Source: Acidobacteriota bacterium
GTDB lineage: Bacteria > Acidobacteriota > Vicinamibacteria > Vicinamibacterales > UBA823
Length of the DNA stretch: 5,057 nucleotides
Direction: 5' to 3'
NCBI GenBank assembly: GCA_003509065.1
Contig: DODG01000333.1
Coordinates: 6,812 to 11,868 of the forward strand
The notes beneath the pieces are model-generated. The model saw nothing but the letters and a program-made list of their open reading frames with translations. It was not told the origin of the DNA and did no database searches. Below, in pieces: positions 1 to 5,057 of this stretch (the first letter of the stretch is position 1; each line of letters starts with the position of its first letter). The position numbers were made by a program, and so were the translations under genes.

Positions 1-412
1 TCCGGTGATTGTCGTAGACTTTGGGACTGCAACGACATTTGACGCGATTTCTATAGAGGGCGAATATTTGGGTGGTGTTATTTGTCCTGGTGTTCAAATT
101 TCGTCGGACGCGCTGTTTCAGCACGCGGCACGATTACCGCGAGTTGAGGTGCGAAAGCCGCCACAACTCATCGGACGGACAACTGTCGGTTCGATACAGT
201 CAGGGTTATTTTATGGTTATGTAGCTCTGGTGGAAGGAATCGTGCAACGACTTAAAAGTGAGCTAGGTGGTGAACAAGCTCAAACTATCTGTATTGCGAC
301 AGGTGGTATGGCCGATGTAATTGCTAACGAGACAGATTTAATAGAACACTTAGAACCCAATCTGGTTTTGCATGGATTACAAATGGTCTGGGAGCGTATT
401 CGTCATGATTAA
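1..412 (+). CDS. coaX: Type III pantothenate kinase, C-terminal part (5' end outside window)
   Basis: CoaX phosphorylates pantothenate with ATP, the first committed step of coenzyme A synthesis in the cytoplasm. It belongs to the ASKHA fold (acetate and sugar kinase, Hsc70, actin). The gene is open at the left edge and the reading frame starts at base 2, giving about 136 visible codons of a protein usually near 250-260 residues, so roughly the N-terminal half is missing, including the first phosphate-binding DxGNT-type motif. What remains is diagnostic: DFGTATTFD (bases 17-43), then YLGGVICPG, a LPRVE segment, the helix QSGLFYGYVALVEGIV, and ATGGMA, which matches the adenosine-side glycine motif of this fold. 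The GTG at base 5 lies inside the conserved strand and is not a start. The stop TAA at 410-412 is 8 bp before the next gene, suggesting co-transcription. In many bacteria coaX follows a biotin-protein ligase gene (birA); that cannot be seen here. Confidence 0.93.
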   Translation, partial: PVIVVDFGTATTFDAISIEGEYLGGVICPGVQISSDALFQHAARLPRVEVRKPPQLIGRTTVGSIQSGLFYGYVALVEGIVQRLKSELGGEQAQTICIATGGMADVIANETDLIEHLEPNLVLHGLQMVWERIRHD

Positions 413-420
413 GCCTTGTA

Positions 421-1125
421 ATGGCTCTACACTCCATGGATGTTTCTAACTACTGCCGTGAGGTTGAGACCTATCTTTGTAAGAAGAATGAAGGGCATCT
501 GATTCGACTTGTGGGGCCGGCATTTAATATGGTCCAAGGTTGGGCTGATGCAGGTATTCCACTGAAAGTTGTATGCCGCGGTATCGACGAACGCATTTCA
601 CGCGTGAACAGTATCGGACGTCGTCGACCATTGCGGATTGAATTCTGTGAACCTGATGTGCTTGCCCAGTTTGATGATTGGCGTAGGGCGGTGGGTGCTC
701 AAGGTGAAAATATTCAGTCAACCTCAAGGAGTAAGAAATCTCCTAGTCTTTCGCGCCACTTGGATCGCTTAATGACCCGTCTCACAGCGATTCTTGTTGA
801 GCCGGAACCGTGGTTGGGCGTTCATGCTGTGCTTAACCAGACGTTGCAACAGCTTGATGATTTACGGACAGAAGCGAAAGGTGCACGTGGCGTGAAGCGG
901 GCTAGGTTGAAAGAACAGTTAGCCTTGGTAGACGAAGCAATGCTGGTAGAGATCCAACAGCACGTTGATTCCGATCTGCGCAAGGCGTTGCAGAGACAGG
1001 CTCTTCAAGACCTTGAACCTTTTCGCGATCGAATGTCTTTTGATGTGTTTCAGGAAGCTGCTACTCGTAGTGCTGATCGTCTTATCCGAGAAAAGTTAGG
1101 TTTACCGCATTTCGTTATTGACTAA
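421..1125 (+). CDS. Conserved-looking hypothetical protein, 234 aa, downstream of coaX
   Basis: I cannot assign a function. The product is soluble, mostly helical by composition, with no signal peptide, membrane segment or recognisable catalytic motif. Two parts can be seen. Residues about 10-95 form a compact module with a tyrosine/cysteine start (NYCREVETYLCKK), the core WADAGIPLKVVCRGIDERI, and a basic RRRPLRIEFCEPDV stretch. From memory, proteins with a W...GIPL.VV.RGI pattern occur beside housekeeping genes in Acidobacteriota and deltaproteobacterial genomes, but I cannot verify this. After a Ser/Lys-rich linker (about 98-110), residues 112-234 are charged and helical, rich in Leu, Arg, Gln and Glu, ending LGLPHFVID. 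The start at 421 is the first ATG after an in-frame TGA at 406-408. An alternative ATG lies at 436 (MDVSNYC), nearer the conserved-looking part, and neither has a clear Shine-Dalgarno sequence. The 8-bp gap to coaX favours one transcript. It is real as a gene; its role is unknown. Confidence 0.82.
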   Translation: MALHSMDVSNYCREVETYLCKKNEGHLIRLVGPAFNMVQGWADAGIPLKVVCRGIDERISRVNSIGRRRPLRIEFCEPDVLAQFDDWRRAVGAQGENIQSTSRSKKSPSLSRHLDRLMTRLTAILVEPEPWLGVHAVLNQTLQQLDDLRTEAKGARGVKRARLKEQLALVDEAMLVEIQQHVDSDLRKALQRQALQDLEPFRDRMSFDVFQEAATRSADRLIREKLGLPHFVID

Positions 1126-1187
1126 ATCTTCTCGGCCTATTTATGAGTATTCTTGGTTTGAGAGATCTTCCCAATAGTGGTTGCTGA

Positions 1188-3206
1188 TTACATGCGAGGT
1201 GGGACCTGACAACCCATCAAGTCAAGTGTCCGCGTCATTTGTGTTCGGAAGTAAATTACAGTTGCGGCCCTCCATAGCTGCACATCCATTTTTGATTCTT
1301 TTAGAATCGGTTCACGATGATAAAATGCGTTGAATGTCTGAGCTAGACTGAAGGCATATTTCGCCAGACCTGAAAGTTCGTGAGTGCGAATGGCTTGATT
1401 GACTACTTCATCTAGTCTGGCGCATTCTAAGATTAACACCCACAGTCCGTCACCGCTGTTGCGATTTAAACAAGTAGTTGGTGTTGAACCAAGTTTGAGA
1501 ATCACGTCCGACTCGGCAGTTCCAGTCTGTTCTTTCAGCTTTTGTAGAATCTTGTTCGCCCGGACGACAGCGTACTGTAGGTAGGGCCCACTTTCACCTT
1601 CGAAACTTAGGGCATCATCAATGTCAAAGATGATGACCTTGCCTCGCGAGTACTTAATCATGAAATAGCGCACGGCAGCGACAGCAATCATTTTTGCGAT
1701 ATGTTCACATTCTTGGGACGCTAGGTCCGCGTTGCGCTTAGTGACCTCAACACTCGCTGCCTCAATCATGCGGTTAATCAGGTCATCTGCTTTTACGCCC
1801 AAGCCTTTCCGTCCAGACACTTCAACGAATGAGCGATCCGAGTTAATTGAGGTTGCGTATCCAAGTTTTTGGGCGGTTTGATTCGAGAGGGCAACCATTT
1901 CATAGGAAAAATGTACAGAGCTTTCTGCCTGTGAAGGATGCCCCATAATCTGGAGTGCTTGTTTGAGTAGTTCCTGGAGATAGGATTGTCGAGTATCGAT
2001 GACGTTGTAAACGGCATCAGCTTTACCAAACTCTGGAAAGGTAAGCTCGCTACGCGTCGACGTGGTAGTCCAGATGGGTTTTCCCTTTTGGCTGTGATCG
2101 AAAATCTGATAATGGAAATTCTTACCCAGTAGTCCGAATTTCCAGAACTGGTAGGCGATGTCCTTGCCAACGTAGGTGACAAGGCCATTAGACCGGACGA
2201 TAACTTTTTCTCGATTTTCATCGTCAGACGCCCTGTCGTTATTCGCAGTTTCTTCGTCAATGTTGGTTGCTTCTTCACTTCTTGGGTCGATCCGCATTAC
2301 CCAGCAACCGGCCAATTTTCCGCTGTCCTGTAAAAAAACTGCACCAGACTCTTTAAGGATTTTGAATGCTTGTTCCCAAAACTTAAGCCGTAGGATATCG
2401 CCCTCCCAAGCGAGCAGGTCGTAGTTGATATTCAGCCTCTCCATGGTTCGTAAATGGCATTGGACGATTCGGTTAGCAACTATGTGCGCGATCGTAGCGG
2501 TGTCATTATTACCGGCTTCTATAGCGCGAAGTGTAGCCGTTCGCGTTTCGAGGCGCTTACTATCGGCATCGTACCATTTGGTCACTTTAGTGTAGAGGTC
2601 CCAGCAAAGGTAGTCGAAATCCAATGATGTAGCGAGTGCCTGAACTGCCTCAGTGTCTTTAGATTCTAATATTTGAAACCCCACGACTATGTCCGCTACC
2701 TGCACTCCGGTGTCGTCGATATAATTCTGAATTTCGACTGTACATCCTTGAAAGCGCAGCAAGCGCCCTAGTGTGTCTCCAAGCACGGAATTACGAAGAT
2801 GTCCAATGTGAGCTGCCTTATTCGGATTTATGGAAGTGTGCTCGACGATTGTTTTAATTATTTGTGATTGGCGGGGTAACGATTGTTTCTCGGGTTTTGT
2901 TAGTTGAGTCGAGAGAAATCGAGGTCGGTCCAAGAAAAAATTAAGGTATCCATTAGGGGCAGCTTCAACTGTGGCTATCCCATCGATGGAATCAAGTGCA
3001 GAGATAATTTCTTGGGCAATAATTTTCGGTGCTTTATGTAAGACACGGGCTAGTTCGAATGAAACTGTGATCGCTAGATCACCCATTTGTCTTGTCGGTG
3101 GATTTTGGATAGCAATTGCTGGCACTGCCGAAGGCTTGAGGCCGTAGACTTTGATAATTGTTGCGGCGACTTGCGAGCGCAGCAGATTGTGTACGGATAA
3201 AATCAT
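1188..3206 (-). CDS. argS: Arginyl-tRNA synthetase (class I), full length, 672 aa
   Basis: ArgRS charges tRNA-Arg with arginine using ATP, and usually needs the tRNA bound to activate the amino acid. Domains in order: the N-terminal Add-1 (tRNA D-loop recognition) domain at about 1-90, with GDLAITVSFELAR; the class I Rossmann domain with HTSINPNKAAHIGHLRN (HIGH at 133-136, bases 2799-2810); RSNGLVTYVGKDIAYQFWKF at 338-357; and the C-terminal DALR anticodon-binding helical domain from about 535 (FEGESGPYLQYAVVRANKI) to the end GCQVPPRM. The KMSK loop is not canonical: residues 464-477 read SGRKGLGVKADDLI, a variant I associate with one subgroup of bacterial ArgRS. An acidic, low-complexity stretch lies at about 307-333. 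At 672 residues it is longer than the usual 550-600. The ATG at 3206 matches the family N terminus, though its upstream GAG is only a weak ribosome site. It lies 17 bp after mobA on the same strand, so the two are probably co-transcribed. Confidence 0.96.
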   Translation of the reverse strand: MILSVHNLLRSQVAATIIKVYGLKPSAVPAIAIQNPPTRQMGDLAITVSFELARVLHKAPKIIAQEIISALDSIDGIATVEAAPNGYLNFFLDRPRFLSTQLTKPEKQSLPRQSQIIKTIVEHTSINPNKAAHIGHLRNSVLGDTLGRLLRFQGCTVEIQNYIDDTGVQVADIVVGFQILESKDTEAVQALATSLDFDYLCWDLYTKVTKWYDADSKRLETRTATLRAIEAGNNDTATIAHIVANRIVQCHLRTMERLNINYDLLAWEGDILRLKFWEQAFKILKESGAVFLQDSGKLAGCWVMRIDPRSEEATNIDEETANNDRASDDENREKVIVRSNGLVTYVGKDIAYQFWKFGLLGKNFHYQIFDHSQKGKPIWTTTSTRSELTFPEFGKADAVYNVIDTRQSYLQELLKQALQIMGHPSQAESSVHFSYEMVALSNQTAQKLGYATSINSDRSFVEVSGRKGLGVKADDLINRMIEAASVEVTKRNADLASQECEHIAKMIAVAAVRYFMIKYSRGKVIIFDIDDALSFEGESGPYLQYAVVRANKILQKLKEQTGTAESDVILKLGSTPTTCLNRNSGDGLWVLILECARLDEVVNQAIRTHELSGLAKYAFSLAQTFNAFYHREPILKESKMDVQLWRAATVIYFRTQMTRTLDLMGCQVPPRM

Positions 3207-3223
3207 GATAGCTCGCTTATGAA

Positions 3224-3811
3224 CTAGCGATCTTTAAATTGCTCCAATGCCCATCTATAATCGTCTGGTGTGTTCACATTAAAAAAGAGATTACCATCCT
3301 TATCGTGGGCGGCTATTTCTCCTGGGCCTATTTCTCGAATCTTCAAATATGGCAGCAGATCGTGAAGTTTGAATCTACCCCGCGTGATTTGCTGCATCAT
3401 CTTTGGGAGGCAGCCCTGTCCATAGGATGCACAGAGTGGCTCGTAGCCATGTTTTGTTTTTGGGATTGCTACATCGACCGTTTGCCCAGCAACCAATACA
3501 TGTTTCAAGAAATCTACCTGCAAGAACGGCATGTCACAAGCAACTGCTAACACCTGCTTTGTTTTTGCGACTGTAAGTGCAGTATAGATTCCACCCATGG
3601 CGCCAGCTCCTGGGATAAGGTCTGGTACGACTGGAACTCCAAGGAATTTATAAGCTTGGTCGTTCGCGACAATGAGTACATCGTCAGCCACTTTATACAG
3701 AATTTCGATTTGACGATCGATAAAACTCGTGTTTCCGAGAGGCAGGTTACCCTTAGACTGCCCGCCTAAGCGGTGCGCTTCACCACCCGCGATGATGGCT
3801 ACCGTAGACAT
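3224..3811 (-). CDS. mobA: Molybdenum cofactor guanylyltransferase, 195 aa
   Basis: MobA joins GMP from GTP to molybdopterin-Mo, giving the guanine dinucleotide form of the cofactor used by DMSO-reductase-family enzymes in the cytoplasm. The protein is a single nucleotidyltransferase (GT-A/Rossmann-like) domain of normal length for the family. Visible signatures are the N-terminal GTP loop IAGGEAHRLGGQSKG (residues 7-21), with Arg14 and Lys20 in the expected places; PGAGAMGGIYTAL (67-79), the guanine-contacting segment; ACDMPFL (91-97), carrying the metal-binding Asp; HGYEPLCASY (121-130); and NVNTPDDY (178-185) near the C terminus. The ATG at 3811 directly precedes the first beta strand, so the start is well fixed although no strong ribosome site is present (only GCAGA next to the start). 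A related NTP transferase such as MocA or IspD is less likely, given the GG-x-x-K spacing and the C-terminal NTPDDY. No other molybdenum cofactor gene is in the window. Confidence 0.9.
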   Translation of the reverse strand: MSTVAIIAGGEAHRLGGQSKGNLPLGNTSFIDRQIEILYKVADDVLIVANDQAYKFLGVPVVPDLIPGAGAMGGIYTALTVAKTKQVLAVACDMPFLQVDFLKHVLVAGQTVDVAIPKTKHGYEPLCASYGQGCLPKMMQQITRGRFKLHDLLPYLKIREIGPGEIAAHDKDGNLFFNVNTPDDYRWALEQFKDR

Positions 3812-3848
3812 TCTGCAGCATTAAGGTTATCAGAAAATGCTAAAACGA

Positions 3849-3888
3849 ATATTAATCTAATTGTACATACCAGTCTTCATCATAAAAC
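3849..3888 (-). promoter_or_regulatory. Weak candidate promoter region for mobA-argS
   Basis: Reading the minus strand toward mobA, two AT-rich hexamers could serve as -10 boxes: TACAAT (3865-3860, five of six consensus bases) and TAATAT (3854-3849, four of six). Neither has a good -35 at 17 bp: GTTTTA for the first, AAGACT for the second. The position, about 40-50 bp upstream of the mobA start, is right for a promoter, but the sequence support is thin. Confidence 0.22.
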
Positions 3889-3930
3889 TGTCGCTTGCTT
3901 ACCGATGGCTTTAGAGTTTTTCAAGGTGCA

Positions 3931-3960
3931 TTGACAGGCATCTAACGACTCAGTTACGGT
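3931..3960 (+). promoter_or_regulatory. Candidate sigma-70-type promoter for nfeD
   Basis: A perfect -35 box, TTGACA, lies at 3931-3936. The best -10 at legal spacing is TACGGT (3955-3960, 18-bp spacer), which keeps only the first, second and last consensus bases. Transcription would start near 3967, leaving a leader of about 60 bases before the ATG at 4030. The -35 match is strong and the -10 is poor, so this is a tentative call; a weak or activator-dependent promoter would fit. Confidence 0.35.
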
Positions 3961-3976
3961 ACGTTAACAAAGCGTT

Positions 3977-3996
3977 GTTCTGGTAAGAGTTCTGGT
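3977..3996 (+). repeat. Short direct repeat GTTCTGGT x2 in nfeD leader
   Basis: GTTCTGGT occurs at 3977-3984 and again at 3989-3996, a 12-bp period, and GGTCTT follows at 3994-3999 and 4004-4009. They lie between the candidate promoter and the ribosome site of nfeD. They could be half-sites for a regulator or simply GT-rich leader sequence. The repetition is directly visible; any function is conjecture. Confidence 0.4.
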
Positions 3997-4020
3997 CTTT
4001 GGTGGTCTTGTTTGAGTTAT

Positions 4021-4024
4021 GAGG
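4021..4024 (+). promoter_or_regulatory. Shine-Dalgarno site fixing the nfeD start
   Basis: GAGG lies 5 bases before the ATG at 4030. That ATG opens the frame with a good signal peptide. Another ATG at 4026 is in a different frame and meets a stop after ten codons, so this site and the signal peptide together select 4030. Confidence 0.6.
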
Positions 4025-4029
4025 CATGA

Positions 4030-5057
4030 ATGTCCATCCTGCCCAACCGGCACGCTAGTAGCCGCCTGATACTATGGGGCATAACGGTAACCCTGACTAC
4101 CGTTGGTCTCACCTCAACGCAAGCTGAGTTTTCATCACGAGTCCAAGACCGGATTCCCACAGTTTTCGTTGCCGAAGTTGATGCGATTATTCATCCGGTT
4201 TCTGCTGAATTTATGCTGCAGACTATAGCTCGAGCTGATAATGAAGATGTCGAACTCATAGTTTTTATCTTGCGTACACCGGGTGGTCTTGTGGAATCTA
4301 CTCGGACGATCACGTCAAGCATGATTACTTCAAGAACACCGGTGGTTGTTTACGTTTCGCCAAGTGGGGCACGGGCGGCATCGGCGGGTTTTTTCATTAC
4401 ACTGGCAGCCGACGTTGCTGCTATGGCACCGGGTACGCATATAGGTGCGGCCCATCCTGTTTCTGGTAGTGGGCAACAGATGGACGAAACGACATCTCAA
4501 AAAGCGACAGAAGATTTGTCAGCCTTTGCCCGCTCCCTTGCTACGCAGCGTCATCGAAACGTGGAGTTGTCAGAAACGGCTGTAACTGAAAGTAAGGCCT
4601 TCACTGAGGAGGAAGCTCTGTCTGCCGAGCCTCCATTAATCGATCTTATAGCGGTTAATCTTGAGGATCTCCTCGCACAATTAGATGGTCAAACTTTGTC
4701 ACGGTTCAATGGCGAAAGCATATTAGTGCATACCGCTGGAGCGCGCATCGAACGTCTGGAGATGACTTGGCGCCAAAATGTTTTGAGTGCTATCGCTCGT
4801 CCCGAGATAGCCTACTTATTATTCAGTTTAGGAACACTTGGTTTAACAATTGAGTTGTGGAGTCCTGGCGCGGTCGTGCCAGGGATTGTTGGAGGACTCT
4901 GCCTCTTGCTGGCTTTCTTTGCTTTTCAGATTCTTCCGGTCAATATAGCGGGTGTGTTGCTCATGGTGTTCGGTCTGACTTTGCTCGCCTTAGAAATGGT
5001 GTCGACAAGTTTTGGTTTATTGGCTGCGGGCGGCATTGTCAGTTTAATGCTTGGATC
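4030..5057 (+). CDS. nfeD: Long-form NfeD membrane-bound serine protease (ClpP class), 3' end outside window
   Basis: Long NfeD proteins are membrane-anchored ClpP-like serine proteases that work with stomatin/SPFH proteins; the archaeal member PH1510 cleaves a stomatin C terminus. 342 codons are visible with no stop, of about 430-460 usual. In order: a signal peptide (residues 1-32; Arg7 and Arg12, hydrophobic 13-28, cleavage likely after STQA); the protease domain from about 44, with VDAIIHPVSAEF, RTPGG (82-86, oxyanion-type loop), GARAASAGFFI holding likely nucleophile Ser118, and MAPGTHIGAAHPV; then Lys158 in SQKATEDL, 40 residues after the serine as in the Ser/Lys dyad of PH1510; and ESKAFTEEEAL before LIDLIA. 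Membrane helices follow at about 260-276, 282-302, 304-324 and from 328. The C-terminal OB-fold NfeD domain should lie beyond the window. Translation starts at 4030 after GAGG. The gene is divergent from mobA. Confidence 0.92.
   Translation, partial: MSILPNRHASSRLILWGITVTLTTVGLTSTQAEFSSRVQDRIPTVFVAEVDAIIHPVSAEFMLQTIARADNEDVELIVFILRTPGGLVESTRTITSSMITSRTPVVVYVSPSGARAASAGFFITLAADVAAMAPGTHIGAAHPVSGSGQQMDETTSQKATEDLSAFARSLATQRHRNVELSETAVTESKAFTEEEALSAEPPLIDLIAVNLEDLLAQLDGQTLSRFNGESILVHTAGARIERLEMTWRQNVLSAIARPEIAYLLFSLGTLGLTIELWSPGAVVPGIVGGLCLLLAFFAFQILPVNIAGVLLMVFGLTLLALEMVSTSFGLLAAGGIVSLMLG

Larger units (their letters stand above)
3812..4029. promoter_or_regulatory. Divergent intergenic region between mobA and nfeD
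   Basis: These 218 bp separate two divergently read genes and must carry the promoters for both unless transcription comes from elsewhere. The mobA-proximal half (about 3822-3890) is AT-rich. The nfeD-proximal half holds a perfect TTGACA box, a small inverted repeat (AACAA-agcg-TTGTT, 3966-3979), direct repeats, and the nfeD ribosome site. I see no open reading frame of convincing length and no RNA gene here. Confidence 0.6.

Noticed and set aside
5..7. GTG at base 5 as a start codon for the first gene
   Set aside because: It lies inside the conserved strand before DFGTATTFD, mid-protein in CoaX; the frame stays open to the window edge, so the gene is simply truncated.
524..727. 67-codon open frame on the minus strand opposite the 234-aa gene
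   Set aside because: It is antisense to a longer, better gene with no supporting motif.
1126..1166. Possible hairpin ATCTTCTC / GAGAGAT between the convergent genes
   Set aside because: It is a seven-pair bulged stem with a loop of about 26 bases and no following T-run; not a credible terminator.
1399..1584. 61-codon open frame on the plus strand opposite the 3' part of argS
   Set aside because: It is a shadow of the DALR-domain coding region.
1793..2278. 161-codon open frame on the minus strand inside argS
   Set aside because: It runs in another frame of the same strand, fully within a well-supported ArgRS; composition is that of a shifted frame.
2176..2424. 82-codon open frame on the plus strand opposite argS
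   Set aside because: It is antisense to the ArgRS insertion and flanks; the Ser-rich translation reflects the opposite strand's acidic codons.
3239..3550. 103-codon open frame on the plus strand opposite mobA
   Set aside because: It is antisense to strongly conserved MobA coding sequence, with no family resemblance or ribosome site.
3811..3840. Inverted repeats TTCTG...CAGAA and GCATT...AATGC just upstream of mobA
   Set aside because: The five-base arms overlap each other and are common by chance in AT-rich DNA; not strong enough to call an operator or riboswitch.
4026..4058. Tiny frame ATG...TAG overlapping the nfeD start (possible leader peptide)
   Set aside because: It has ten codons only, with no regulatory codon run. 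GAGG is spaced only one base from this ATG but five from the nfeD ATG.

Overview
This window is a chromosomal housekeeping segment from a bacterium of moderate GC (slightly under half by eye). It holds five protein-coding genes, two of them cut by the window edges. I see no RNA gene, mobile element, CRISPR array or phage gene. An Acidobacteriota-like origin (Vicinamibacteria or a relative) is my best guess. It rests on remembered similarity of the ArgRS subtype (SGRKGLGVKADDLI in place of KMSK) and of the uncharacterised 234-residue protein next to coaX, not on any marker I could test.

Layout: (1) On the plus strand, bases 1-412 carry the C-terminal half of a type III pantothenate kinase (coaX), followed 8 bp later by a gene for a 234-residue protein of unknown function (421-1125). 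The two are probably co-transcribed. (2) A 62-bp convergent gap (1126-1187) shows no obvious intrinsic terminator. (3) On the minus strand, a two-gene unit reads mobA (3811-3224, molybdenum cofactor guanylyltransferase), then, 17 bp on, argS (3206-1188, arginyl-tRNA synthetase, full length). (4) A 218-bp divergent intergenic region (3812-4029) separates mobA from the next gene. It has a perfect TTGACA box on the plus strand, short direct repeats and a good Shine-Dalgarno sequence. (5) From 4030 to the window end and beyond, the plus strand encodes a long-form NfeD protein: a signal peptide, a ClpP-class serine protease domain with a visible Ser/Lys pair, and the start of a multi-helix membrane region. 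This gene has no stop codon in the window.

The genes serve separate basic tasks: CoA synthesis, molybdenum cofactor maturation, arginine charging of tRNA, and membrane protein quality control. No multi-gene defence or other exotic system is evident. The points most worth a second look are the uncharacterised coaX neighbour, the acidic insertion and atypical KMSK loop of the ArgRS, the repeats in the nfeD leader, and the lack of a clear Shine-Dalgarno sequence at three of the four visible starts.
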